Positions 6,852-15,987 of a DNA stretch of 64,000 nt are shown piece after piece. Where the stretch lies: contig JAEYNY010000099.1 in NCBI GenBank assembly GCA_023412275.1, forward strand, positions 1 through 64,000. The letters run 5' to 3'. The notes under the pieces are model-generated. The model ran no database searches. It saw nothing but the letters and a program-made list of their open reading frames with translations, and was not told the origin of the DNA. The stretch is from Bacillota bacterium. Lineage in GTDB: Bacteria; Bacillota; Clostridia; Acetivibrionales; DSM-1351. Made by a program: the position numbers and the translations under genes. Each line of letters begins with the position of its first letter. Position 1 is the stretch's first letter.

Positions 6852-8654
6852 ATGAAGAAGGTTAACCGAACCTTACTTAAATCTTTTCTAGCACTCATGG
6901 CTCTGTTATTGATTGTGTCCATAATATTATTTATCCCCCAAAAGGCATCATCAGAACCATGGGTACAAACCAACGGACCATACGGTGGTTACATCCATTG
7001 CTTTGCAATCGAGGGTAAGGATATTTTTGTCGGGACCGAAGGAAATGGTGTTTTTCACTCAACCAACAATGGCACAAGCTGGAACGATGTTAATTCTGGA
7101 TTAACAAGTAAAAATGTATATTCATTGGCTATTAGCGGCACAAATATCATTGCAGGAACCAACGGTGGAGTTTATATCTCCAACAATAATGGCGTAAGTT
7201 GGAATTTGAACAATTCAGACTTAAAAAATACTGTTGTCCTTTCACTTGCTACCAGTGGTACAAATATTTTTGCAGGAACCAGCAGTGGTATTTTTCTTTC
7301 CACAGATAACGGTACAAACTGGAAAGCAGTCAATTCAGGTTTATCATTCATTAGTGTCAATTCATTGGCTATAAGTGGTAATAATATCTTTGCGGGAACT
7401 GAGGATGGGGGAATTTTTCTTTCCACCAATAACGGTGAAAGTTGGAGTCCGATTAATTCAGGTTTGACAACCAAACAAATTAATTACATCACCGTTAGTG
7501 GAACAACAATATTTGCCGGAACTTATGGCGGAGGCGTTTTTGCTTCCACCAATAATGGTCAAAGTTGGAATGCGGTTAACTCTGGTTTAGCAAACAACCA
7601 TATATACTCTCTTGTTTGCAGTGGTAATAATATCTTTGCCGGTACAGAAGATGGTATTTTTCTTTCTACTGACAACGGAACAAGCTGGAATGCAGTTAAC
7701 TCTGGTTTGACAAATAAATATGTATTCTCACTTGCGGCCGATGGTAAGAATATCTTTGCTGGAACCAATGGTGGGGGAGTATTTCTTTCTAATAATAATG
7801 GTGGAAGTTGGAAAGGAGTTAATTCAGGTTTGACTAATACCCATGTCGGTTCTATTACCATGAAAGATACGTCCATATTTGCCGGAACTAATGGAGCAGG
7901 TGTATTTTTCTCTGACAATAATGGGAAAAAATGGACAGAAATTAATTCCGGTTTGACTAACCCTTATGTTTTCTCTCTAGCCGTCAGTGGTAGCAATATC
8001 TTTGCCGGAACTAACGGTGGTGGAGTTTTTCTCTCAACTAACAATGGTACAAGCTGGAAAGAAGTCAATTCTGGTTTGACAAACAAATATGTCTACTCTC
8101 TAGCCGTCAGTGGTAACAATATCTTTGCCGGAACTTTGGGTGGTGGAGTTTTTCTTTCTACCGACAACGGTACAAGCTGGAATCCGGTTAATTCGGGTCT
8201 TCCAAACCCTAATGTTGGGTCTATTGCTGTAAGTGGTACAAATGTCTTTGTTGGAACTTTTGGTAATGGTGTTTTTCTTTCCGACGACAACGGAGCAAGC
8301 TGGAAAGAGGTCAATTCAGGTTTGACAAACACTCAAATATTTACCCTTGCTACAAGCGGCACAAATATCTACGCCGGAACTCCGGAAGATGGTGTTTTTC
8401 TTTCTACCGACAACGGTACAAGCTGGCACTCGGTTAATTCAGGCGTGACAAACCCCAAAATTGATTGCCTGGCTGCAAGTGGTAAAAAAGTCTTTGCCGG
8501 AACTTATGGTGGCGAGGTTTTTGTTTCTAAAAACAATGGGAAAAAGTGGAGAGCAGAGAATTCAGGATTGGAAAATATTGATGTATATTCTTTTTGCATA
8601 AGCGATTCTAATATCTTTGCCGGTACTAATGGCAGGGGCATTTGGGTAAGATAG
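6852..8654 (+). CDS. Secreted beta-propeller protein with 13 BNR/Asp-box repeats
   Basis: This 600-residue protein starts with a signal peptide or anchor (residues 10-30). It then consists of 13 full repeats of about 41 residues, each holding NNG(T)SW, VNSGL, SLA, and IFAGT-GGVF segments, preceded by a half repeat (about residues 38-72). The Ser-x-Asn-Asn-Gly-x-Ser-Trp loop is the Asp-box of sialidase, sortilin and YCF48-like propellers. The half repeat at the start and the closing C-terminal strand make 14 units, which fits two seven-bladed propellers. No catalytic residues are evident. It may bind polysaccharide outside the cell, given the xylanases beside it. AAGGAGGAG precedes the ATG. 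Confidence 0.85.
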   Translation: MKKVNRTLLKSFLALMALLLIVSIILFIPQKASSEPWVQTNGPYGGYIHCFAIEGKDIFVGTEGNGVFHSTNNGTSWNDVNSGLTSKNVYSLAISGTNIIAGTNGGVYISNNNGVSWNLNNSDLKNTVVLSLATSGTNIFAGTSSGIFLSTDNGTNWKAVNSGLSFISVNSLAISGNNIFAGTEDGGIFLSTNNGESWSPINSGLTTKQINYITVSGTTIFAGTYGGGVFASTNNGQSWNAVNSGLANNHIYSLVCSGNNIFAGTEDGIFLSTDNGTSWNAVNSGLTNKYVFSLAADGKNIFAGTNGGGVFLSNNNGGSWKGVNSGLTNTHVGSITMKDTSIFAGTNGAGVFFSDNNGKKWTEINSGLTNPYVFSLAVSGSNIFAGTNGGGVFLSTNNGTSWKEVNSGLTNKYVYSLAVSGNNIFAGTLGGGVFLSTDNGTSWNPVNSGLPNPNVGSIAVSGTNVFVGTFGNGVFLSDDNGASWKEVNSGLTNTQIFTLATSGTNIYAGTPEDGVFLSTDNGTSWHSVNSGVTNPKIDCLAASGKKVFAGTYGGEVFVSKNNGKKWRAENSGLENIDVYSFCISDSNIFAGTNGRGIWVR

Positions 8655-8691
8655 GGTGACGATTAGGTTCGTTTTTAATATGAATATATGA

Positions 8692-8730
8692 GCAAAAAGC
8701 CGTTCCTATTCTAGGGAACGGCCTTTTTGC
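8692..8730. terminator. Bidirectional terminator
   Basis: AAAAAG-CCGTTCC and GGGAACGG-CCTTTTT form a near-perfect stem flanked by A and T runs. It serves the propeller gene and the convergent chemoreceptor gene. Confidence 0.9.
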
Positions 8731-8764
8731 ATAAACAGCATTAATGTTTTGAGTTTAGGTATGG

Positions 8765-10261
8765 TTAAGCATTCGTAGTACTCACCATTTTCTTAAGGTC
8801 TTCACTTAATTCTCGTATTTCATATAAAGAATTACCAATTTGGATTATTTGGACATTTTCATTTTCAATCGTAGCTAATACTTCTTCAGTAGATGCCGCA
8901 TTTTGTTCTGATATACTTGCTATATTTTCCATATCATGCTGAACAATTAAAAACTTATCTGCAACTACTTCAATATTACTTAATCCTTTGGAGATTTCTG
9001 TGTTTGTATCAGCAAAAGCGTCTTTAATTTCATTAAAGTATGTGGATATATTGTCTATAAGTTCTTTGCCTTCTTTTACTGCATTACTGCCTTGATTAAC
9101 CTTTTCAAATGCTTCTTTCGACTTATTGGATAATGCTGTTGTTACCTGTGTTATATCATTTACTATGTGTGTACTTTGATCGGCCAGCTTTCTTACCTCA
9201 TCAGCAACAACAGCAAATCCTTTTCCGTGCTCACCTGCACGAGCTGATTCAATAGCAGCATTAAGCGCTAAAAGGTTTGTTTGTTCTGCAATATGTGATA
9301 TCCCTTCTAATAAGTTGTTTACCTTCTCCATACTCGATTGAAGCTCAAATACAGTAGTATTAGCTGTAGTAATAGAATCGCTTATAATATTAATCTGATT
9401 ATTTATTTGTTGCATTCTATCCCAGCCATCACTGACCTTTTCACTAACTATATCAGCTTTATTTGATATACCTTTAGATATATCCCGGGTTTCATATACC
9501 ATTTTTAATGAATCCGTCATTGTTTCATTTACACCATAAACGCTAGCAGCTTCTTCTTGTATAGATTTAGCCATCTCCTGAATTGAAACAGTTATATTTT
9601 TACTTGATTCAGTTATAAAACTTACATTACTATTCAACTCGCCTATACTATTATCGATAGTAAGAGTACTAGATTCTACTTTTGTAAAAGTATCCTGCAA
9701 TTTATTCAATAGTTCTCCAGTATGTACTTCTTTTTGAAAGCCTTCATTAACCAGAGCTCTTCCCCATTTACTTAAAAAATATAAAAGAACAATTGTAGCA
9801 TCAAGTATTATTATTAGAAAAAGAAAGTCTTCCACATTAGTGCCGGGACCTGATATGCTATCGGGTCTGGCTAAAAAAACAACAAGCAACGATACATTTA
9901 ATATAACTCCATGTGTGATCGTAATCTCTTTTTTAAAGTATAAAGCCATTAGTCCGACAGTACATAAAATTATATAGTGTCTACTCAGTTGAAATCCATA
10001 TAAGTATAAAAGCAAACACATACTTACACCTGGCACTATTCCAAAAAACAAGCCTTTAATATAGTCGTTTGTTCGTAAATAGTAGTTTATAATGCCAAGA
10101 ATAATACATGCTGAGGCTCGCATAGCAAGTGTAAGTCCGGCATGCATTCCCCCTGCTATGGTTGCATCAATAACCATGGCAAATATTATTAAGCATGTTG
10201 TAATAAGACTTACCTTGTGAACCCTTTTAACATTATATGTATCCTGATATGTATTCTGCAT
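8765..10261 (-). CDS. Methyl-accepting chemotaxis protein with multi-helix membrane sensor
   Basis: This 498-residue transducer has about six hydrophobic helices in residues 18-170 with very short loops, and no sizeable extracellular ligand domain or clear HAMP domain. The cytoplasmic part (about 185-498) is a long coiled coil with the conserved signalling tip at about 323-353 (EQTNLLALNAAIESARAGE followed by GFAVVADEVRKLA). It should relay a signal sensed in or near the membrane to CheA/CheW. A GGAGG site lies before the start. The gene is monocistronic with no chemotaxis genes nearby. Confidence 0.9.
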   Translation of the reverse strand: MQNTYQDTYNVKRVHKVSLITTCLIIFAMVIDATIAGGMHAGLTLAMRASACIILGIINYYLRTNDYIKGLFFGIVPGVSMCLLLYLYGFQLSRHYIILCTVGLMALYFKKEITITHGVILNVSLLVVFLARPDSISGPGTNVEDFLFLIIILDATIVLLYFLSKWGRALVNEGFQKEVHTGELLNKLQDTFTKVESSTLTIDNSIGELNSNVSFITESSKNITVSIQEMAKSIQEEAASVYGVNETMTDSLKMVYETRDISKGISNKADIVSEKVSDGWDRMQQINNQINIISDSITTANTTVFELQSSMEKVNNLLEGISHIAEQTNLLALNAAIESARAGEHGKGFAVVADEVRKLADQSTHIVNDITQVTTALSNKSKEAFEKVNQGSNAVKEGKELIDNISTYFNEIKDAFADTNTEISKGLSNIEVVADKFLIVQHDMENIASISEQNAASTEEVLATIENENVQIIQIGNSLYEIRELSEDLKKMVSTTNA

Positions 10262-10546
10262 AAAATCCTCCTAGACATACAGTCTGATATATTTACAAAT
10301 ATAGACACAATCGTGTTATCATACACCTTTTATAATCTGCTATGCATGACCAAATACTACATGTACTTGCTAAATATGTATCTATTAGTGTATCCATTTT
10401 TATATCGTATAAATAATCAATATGCTTAATACGGAATATTACAATATTCGACATAATATGCATGCCAAATATTGCCTTGTATAAAAATCCGATTTAATTG
10501 TGTACCAAATAATATTTATTATAGTTCCATTCTAAACTCATAAACA

Positions 10547-10575
10547 TTGACTTAATACACGTGGATAAGTATATA
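10547..10575 (+). promoter_or_regulatory. Sigma-A promoter for the DUF2200 gene
   Basis: TTGACT, a 17-base spacer and TATATA lie 45 bases before the start codon. The rest of the 360-base gap between 10262 and 10621 is AT-rich, and I see no gene in it. Confidence 0.6.
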
Positions 10576-10621
10576 ATAAAGCAAGCAAAGGATTTCAAAC
10601 ATTAATACTAGGAGAAACTCA

Positions 10622-10975
10622 ATGTCAAATAATAAAATCTATTCAATGAGCGTAGCAAGTGTATATCCCCTCTATATAGCAAAGGCGGAGAAAAAAGGGC
10701 GTACTAAATCAGAAGTTGATGAAATCATTCGTTGGTTGACGGGATATACTCAGGATGAATTTGAGGAGCAATTAAATAAACAGACAGACTTTGAGACATT
10801 CTTTAAAGATGCTCCCCTCCTAAACCCGTCCCGAACTCTTATAAAAGGGGTTGTATGCGGTGTCAGGGTAGAAGATATAAAGGAGCCCATCATGCAGGAA
10901 ATTCGGTATCTTGATAAGCTGATTGATGAATTGGCAAAGGGAAAAGCTATGGATAAAATACTTAGAGAGAAATAA
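10622..10975 (+). CDS. DUF2200 family protein
   Basis: This 117-residue cytoplasmic protein matches the DUF2200 family along its whole length, with the N-terminal pattern IYSMSVASVYPLYIAKAEKK, then WLTGY and the FFKDAP segment. Members are small, widespread and of unknown function. AGGAG precedes the ATG. The gene is monocistronic, ahead of the T-box leader of thrS. Confidence 0.85.
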   Translation: MSNNKIYSMSVASVYPLYIAKAEKKGRTKSEVDEIIRWLTGYTQDEFEEQLNKQTDFETFFKDAPLLNPSRTLIKGVVCGVRVEDIKEPIMQEIRYLDKLIDELAKGKAMDKILREK

Positions 10976-11012
10976 CCATAATTGCTTTTAACAATAAATG
11001 TAAATTGATGTA

Positions 11013-11041
11013 TTGACATGCAAAAATTGTGATAATATAAT
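11013..11041 (+). promoter_or_regulatory. Sigma-A promoter of thrS
   Basis: Consensus TTGACA (11013-11018), a 17-base spacer and consensus TATAAT (11036-11041). Transcription should start near 11048, at the head of the T-box leader. Confidence 0.85.
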
Positions 11042-11047
11042 TAGGAA

Positions 11048-11287
11048 AAAGGCGTTATAGAATGTCTGGCATATGACAAATAGCATTGATGAGAAGAGTA
11101 AGTAGAAAACAAGGGATCAGAGATTGAATATATTAGCTGGAAGTATTCAAACCCTATGCTTTACTGAAGACCAGCTCTGAGCTATATCGTTGATTACGTT
11201 ACAATCAGTGCAAATGCACAGTGAGCAGCAAGTAGGGTGGAATCGCGAGAATGGCTCTCGTCCTTATATAGGACGGGGGTTTTTTTA
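11048..11287 (+). promoter_or_regulatory. T-box leader (tRNA-Thr-responsive) of thrS
   Basis: The leader holds the T-box core AGGGTGGAATCGCG (from 11234), which pairs with the free CCA end of uncharged tRNA. A terminator stem (CGTCC / GGACG, about 11259-11275) with a run of T residues follows. Uncharged tRNA-Thr is expected to favour the antiterminator and raise thrS expression. I could not fix the specifier codon in stem I by eye; the threonine assignment rests on the gene downstream. Confidence 0.92.
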
Positions 11288-11353
11288 TTTTCCAAAGTAA
11301 AACATATCTATTAAATAATTATTTGCCGGTTAAGCAAAAGGAGGTAGTATTCT

Positions 11354-13261
11354 ATGATTAAGATTACTTTGAAGGACGGCAACTCTAAAGAATACCAGGA
11401 AGGTATTACCATAAAAGAGGTTGTTGAAGGCATTAGTTCAGGGTTGGCCAGAGTGGCATTAGCAGGTGAAGTTGACGGCAAGGTAAAAGATTTGAACTAT
11501 AAGCTGGATAATGATTGTTCACTAAAAGTGTTAACTTTTGACGATGAGGGAGGAAGGTTAGCATATAGACATACTACGTCACATGTTTTGGCACAGGCTG
11601 TTAAACGACTGTTTCCAAATATTAAACTGGCAATAGGTCCTTCAATTGACAACGGCTTTTACTATGACTTTGATACAGAAAAGAACTTTATACCTGAGGA
11701 TTTAGCTAAAATCGAAAAGGAAATGGAAAATATTATCAAAGAAGATTTGCAACTAGAGAGGTTTACTCTTCCTAGGAACGAGGCAATTGAATTTATGGAG
11801 AAAAATGGTGAACCGTACAAGGTAGAGCTTATTCAAGACCTTCCTGAGGATGCAGAAATATCATTTTACAAGCAGGGTGACTTTGTAGACTTGTGTGCTG
11901 GTCCCCATTTAGCTTCAACAGGAAAAATCAAAGCAATCAAGTTAATGAATGCTACCGGTGCATATTGGAGAGGTAACGAAAAAAATAAAATGTTACAAAG
12001 GATTTATGGTACCTCATACCCCAAAAAGAGCCAATTAGTTGAATACCTCTTTAGAATGGAAGAAGCTAAAAGACGTGACCATAGAAAGCTTGGAAAAGAG
12101 TTGGATTTGTTTGATATCATGGATGAAGGCCCCGGATTTCCCTTCTTTATGCCAAAAGGAATGGTGCTTCGTAATGTGTTGGAAGATTTCTGGCGTTCAG
12201 AACATAAAAAAGCAGGTTATCAGGAAATAAAGACTCCTGTTATTCTCAATAAGGAACTTTGGATTAGGTCAGGTCATTGGGATACCTACAGAGAGAATAT
12301 GTACACGGTAGAAATAGATGAACAGGAATTTGCAATTAAACCAATGAATTGTCCCGGCGGAATATTGGCATATAAAAGAAAACCTCATTCTTACAGGGAC
12401 CTTCCGGTTAGAATGGGTGAACTCGGACTTGTGCACAGACATGAGTTATCAGGAGCACTTCATGGCTTAATGAGAGTAAGATGCTTTACTCAGGATGATG
12501 CACATTTATTTTTGGCACCGGAACAAATAAAAGACGAGATAATCGGAGTAATTAACCTTATTAATGATTTTTATAAAGTGTTTGGATTTAAGTACAGTGT
12601 AGAGCTTTCTACCAGACCTGAAAATTCAATTGGTGCAGATGAAATGTGGGACTTATCTACTAATGGACTAAAGGAAGCATTAGAAGCTAAAGGCGTAAAC
12701 TACAAAATTAATGAAGGAGATGGAGCATTCTACGGTCCAAAGATTGATTTCCATCTTGAAGATTCCATAGGACGTACTTGGCAATGTGGAACAATACAGT
12801 TGGATATGAATTTACCGGAAAGATTTGAGTTAACTTATGTAGGCGCTGATGGTGAGAAACATAGACCGGTAATGATTCATAGGGTTGTTTTTGGAAGTAT
12901 TGAAAGATTCATTGCAATATTGACAGAACACTTTGCAGGTGCATTCCCTGTGTGGCTTTCTCCGGTACAGGTTAAAGTTTTATCCATAGTTGACAAGCAT
13001 CATGATTATGCATATGGCATTAAAAAGCTACTGGAACAACATGATATAAGAGTAGAAATAGATAACAGAAATGAAAAGATTGGCTACAAAATCAGAGAAG
13101 CTCAGATGGAAAAGGTACCCTATATGCTTATAATAGGTGATAAAGAAATGGAGAGTAATAGTGTATCTGTCAGATCCAGAAAAGACGGGGACCTTGGTAC
13201 TTTATCTGTTGAGAATTTTGTAGATAAGATTGTTGAAGAAATAAGAAGTAAGGCAAAATAG
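11354..13261 (+). CDS. thrS: Threonyl-tRNA synthetase
   Basis: This 635-residue enzyme charges tRNA-Thr with threonine. It has an N-terminal TGS domain (residues 1-60), the second additional editing domain with the HxxxH zinc motif (HTTSH at about 74-78), the class II catalytic core (about 240-535) and a C-terminal anticodon-binding domain (about 540-635). Length is normal for bacteria. AAAGGAGG precedes the ATG. Expression is controlled by the T-box leader, and a strong terminator follows. Confidence 0.97.
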   Translation: MIKITLKDGNSKEYQEGITIKEVVEGISSGLARVALAGEVDGKVKDLNYKLDNDCSLKVLTFDDEGGRLAYRHTTSHVLAQAVKRLFPNIKLAIGPSIDNGFYYDFDTEKNFIPEDLAKIEKEMENIIKEDLQLERFTLPRNEAIEFMEKNGEPYKVELIQDLPEDAEISFYKQGDFVDLCAGPHLASTGKIKAIKLMNATGAYWRGNEKNKMLQRIYGTSYPKKSQLVEYLFRMEEAKRRDHRKLGKELDLFDIMDEGPGFPFFMPKGMVLRNVLEDFWRSEHKKAGYQEIKTPVILNKELWIRSGHWDTYRENMYTVEIDEQEFAIKPMNCPGGILAYKRKPHSYRDLPVRMGELGLVHRHELSGALHGLMRVRCFTQDDAHLFLAPEQIKDEIIGVINLINDFYKVFGFKYSVELSTRPENSIGADEMWDLSTNGLKEALEAKGVNYKINEGDGAFYGPKIDFHLEDSIGRTWQCGTIQLDMNLPERFELTYVGADGEKHRPVMIHRVVFGSIERFIAILTEHFAGAFPVWLSPVQVKVLSIVDKHHDYAYGIKKLLEQHDIRVEIDNRNEKIGYKIREAQMEKVPYMLIIGDKEMESNSVSVRSRKDGDLGTLSVENFVDKIVEEIRSKAK

Positions 13262-13298
13262 TTTTTGATATAGAATTATTTAGGTAAGTTCTCATAAG

Positions 13299-13350
13299 AA
13301 ATGGGACTATGGGTGTTATATGTATTAACTACTCATAGTTCCATTTTTTT
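13299..13350 (+). terminator. Rho-independent terminator of thrS
   Basis: AATGGGACTATG pairs with CATAGTTCCATT, followed by seven T residues. The remaining 200 bases before the next gene are AT-rich with no clear promoter beyond a TATAAT at about 13510. Confidence 0.85.
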
Positions 13351-13568
13351 ACTATTTAATAAAACATGCATTATTGGATAACGAAATTGAGATAAGGAGT
13401 AAATTTTTGCAATATTTAAACACCTAGTTATAATAAAACAATTTTGAATAAAATATGGAATTTTATGTTCACTTTGCAGGAAAATAGTGGCTTCAGATAG
13501 AAAACATATATAATGTTGAATTATAACGAATTTTTATTTATTTAATCAGAAAGTAGGGAAAATTGAAA

Positions 13569-14774
13569 ATGAAGGTACTTGCGAGAGATGGAGGAACTCC
13601 ATTTAAACAAAAGCCATTTCCAAACTGGCCCATTTACGATGAACGTGAAATAAATCTTGTTACTGAAGTAGTAAAAAGCCAAAACTGGTGGAGGGTGACA
13701 GGAAGTAAGGTTAAAGAATTTGAAAAGAAATTTTCTGAATTTCAAGGTTGTTCTTATTGTCTTGGAGTTTCCAATGGCACAAGTGCAATTGAACTGGCGC
13801 TTTCAGTATTCGGAATTGGTGAAGGTGATGAAGTTATCGTACCCGGAATGACGTTTATTTCAACTGGTTTGGCAGTTACTAACTGTAATGCAACTCCTGT
13901 ATTGGTTGATATAGACCCCGATACATTATGCATGCTTCCAGAAAAGTTCGAACAGGCAATTACACCTAGAACGAAGGCTGTAATTCCTGTACACATGGCA
14001 GGACATGGGTGTCATATGGAGCAGATTTGTGAAATAGCAAAGAAAAACGGCATTATAGTAATTGAAGATGCTGCCCATGGCCATGGAGGAGAATGGAAAA
14101 ATAAGAGACTCGGTTCCTTTGGCGATATTGGTATATTCAGCTTTCAAAACGGAAAATTGATGACCTGTGGTGAAGGCGGGGCAATGGTTACAAATAATAA
14201 AGATATTTATGAAAAGGCATACGTGATTCAGGATGTTGGAAGGCCAAAAAATGACGTAATTTATGAACATGTAATACGTGGTGCAAATTATAGAATGAAC
14301 GAATTCCAGGCTGCACTCCTTTTGGCGCAGATGGAACGTGTTGATGATCTGAATAGGTTGCGGGAAAAAAATGCAACAGAGCTAGACAAACTATTTGCAG
14401 ATGTAGAAGGCATTAAGCCACAGGGTAGAGAGGCTGATGCTACAATATTTACCCACTATATGTACATGTTTTACTATGACAAATCATTTTTCTCCGGATT
14501 GCCCAGAGAAGAGTTTGTTGAATATCTGAAGGCTGAAGGAATCCCGTCGTGTGTTTGCTTCCCTGTTTTATCAAATACGAAATTCTTCGCTGAAAACGAT
14601 TTTAATGGAAGAAATGTTAATTATGACAAAAACAAAGAACATGATTTAACTAATGCAAATAAAGCCGGAGAAAACATGGTATGGCTTCATCACCGTACAC
14701 TAGAGGGAGATGAAGAGGATCTAAGGGAAATTGTAGGTGCTGTAAAGAAAATACAAAATGAATTTAATAAATAA
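13569..14774 (+). CDS. AHBA-synthase-like PLP aminotransferase (DegT/DnrJ/EryC1 family)
   Basis: This 401-residue fold-type I PLP enzyme has the Schiff-base lysine Lys196 in FSFQNGKLMT and the cofactor Asp in EDAAHGHG. Several segments match the AHBA synthase subgroup (RifK of ansamycin producers) better than sugar aminotransferases as I recall them: NWWRVTGSKV, VIPVHMAG, THYMYMFYYD and VWLHHRTLEG. RifK aromatises aminodehydroshikimate to 3-amino-5-hydroxybenzoate and also transaminates a keto sugar. An in-frame TTG lies six bases upstream, but TAGGGA spacing favours the ATG. It is the first gene of a three-gene operon. Amino-cyclitol or amino-sugar synthesis remains possible. Confidence 0.7.
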   Translation: MKVLARDGGTPFKQKPFPNWPIYDEREINLVTEVVKSQNWWRVTGSKVKEFEKKFSEFQGCSYCLGVSNGTSAIELALSVFGIGEGDEVIVPGMTFISTGLAVTNCNATPVLVDIDPDTLCMLPEKFEQAITPRTKAVIPVHMAGHGCHMEQICEIAKKNGIIVIEDAAHGHGGEWKNKRLGSFGDIGIFSFQNGKLMTCGEGGAMVTNNKDIYEKAYVIQDVGRPKNDVIYEHVIRGANYRMNEFQAALLLAQMERVDDLNRLREKNATELDKLFADVEGIKPQGREADATIFTHYMYMFYYDKSFFSGLPREEFVEYLKAEGIPSCVCFPVLSNTKFFAENDFNGRNVNYDKNKEHDLTNANKAGENMVWLHHRTLEGDEEDLREIVGAVKKIQNEFNK

Positions 14775-14805
14775 TATAAGTTAACTAACCAATTTGGAGG
14801 TATTT

Positions 14806-15960
14806 ATGCAAGCAAGTAAAAAAATATCGAATATACCGAAGTGGCCATTTGCAGATAAAATGGAAGAAGAAGCAGTAAAGGAAGTTTTATCATCGGGTAG
14901 CTGGTGGCGTAATACAGGAACACAGGTAAAATTATTTGAAAAAGAATTTGCACAATACCACGGCTGTAAAGGCGGTTTTACAGTTGCTAATGGTACGGTT
15001 GCTTTGGAAATTGCCTTAAAATCTTTAGGAATTGGCGAAGGTGATGAAGTAATTGTTCCGGAATTTACCTTTTATTCTACAGTGTCTGCAGTCCTAGCAG
15101 TAAGAGCCATCCCGGTATTGGTAGATGTAAAAGAAGATACTTTTTGTATTGACCCGGAAAAAATAGAAAAGGCAGTAACCAATAAAACAAAGGCTGTAAT
15201 TCCGGTACATATGGCAGGGCAAATAGCGGATATGGACGCAATTAATGAAGTTGCAAAAAAGTATAATCTTTTTGTAATAGAGGATTCTGCCCATGCACAT
15301 GGCGCAATGAGAAAAGAAAAAAGTGCAGGTTCCTTTGGTACAATGAGTACCTTTAGTTTTCAAAATGCAAAACTGATTACTGCCGGAGAGGGTGGTATCA
15401 TACTAAGTAATGATGAAAAGCTACTTGAACATGTACTGCTTGAAGCCAATTGTGGAAGAGCTGAGGGAGATACAACCTATCAGCATGTTTTGATAGGTGG
15501 CAATGCAAGGTTGTCGGAGGTACAAGGGGCAATATTGAGAGTTCAGCTTTCAAGACTGTCTGAGCAAATCAAATTAAGAGAAAAGAATTATAAATATTTA
15601 GAAGAAGGTTTAAAGAATATTCCCGGAATTGTTTTGCAGGAAACAGATGAAGCTATGACTGTTCATCCTCATTATATGGTGATGTTTTATTATGATAAAA
15701 ATGCTTTTGGCGGAGCATCTAGAGCGGAATTAGTAGAATATTTAAAGAATGCCGGAATCCCGGTAAATCGCTCCTATGAATGTATCCATAAGCTTCCTGT
15801 ATTTAAAACACTGCCTGCAGATGCCTGGAGAATGGACGGAGCTTGTGCTAATTCCCAGCGTATTAGCGATGAGGTTGTCTGCCTGAGCCATAATATACTT
15901 TTGGGAGACGAAGGACTGATAAATGATATCATAGAAGTAGTTCGTAATTTTAATTCATAA
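14806..15960 (+). CDS. Second AHBA-synthase-like PLP aminotransferase
   Basis: This 384-residue paralogue of the preceding enzyme has its PLP lysine at Lys189 in FSFQNAKLIT and its cofactor Asp in EDSAHAHGA. The stretches SWWRNTGTQV, VIPVHMAGQIADMDA and HYMVMFYYD follow the AHBA synthase pattern, but the C-terminal WLHHR segment reads CLSHN. A TTG 12 bases upstream overlaps the GGAGG ribosome binding site, so the ATG is used. The two copies differ widely from each other and probably catalyse separate steps, for example one transamination and one AHBA-type aromatisation. Confidence 0.7.
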   Translation: MQASKKISNIPKWPFADKMEEEAVKEVLSSGSWWRNTGTQVKLFEKEFAQYHGCKGGFTVANGTVALEIALKSLGIGEGDEVIVPEFTFYSTVSAVLAVRAIPVLVDVKEDTFCIDPEKIEKAVTNKTKAVIPVHMAGQIADMDAINEVAKKYNLFVIEDSAHAHGAMRKEKSAGSFGTMSTFSFQNAKLITAGEGGIILSNDEKLLEHVLLEANCGRAEGDTTYQHVLIGGNARLSEVQGAILRVQLSRLSEQIKLREKNYKYLEEGLKNIPGIVLQETDEAMTVHPHYMVMFYYDKNAFGGASRAELVEYLKNAGIPVNRSYECIHKLPVFKTLPADAWRMDGACANSQRISDEVVCLSHNILLGDEGLINDIIEVVRNFNS

Positions 15961-15987
15961 ATTTATAGAATCAGGGCTAATATTATT

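Noticed and set aside
7172..8332. Long minus-strand open frames under the propeller gene
   Set aside because: They mirror the plus-strand repeats and have no start signals of their own.
10217..10429. A 70-codon hydrophobic frame upstream of the chemoreceptor
   Set aside because: It overlaps the chemoreceptor start, has no ribosome binding site, and its composition is that of AT-rich spacer.
13754..15363. Minus-strand frames under the AHBA-like aminotransferase genes
   Set aside because: No start signals; the plus-strand proteins carry full catalytic motifs.
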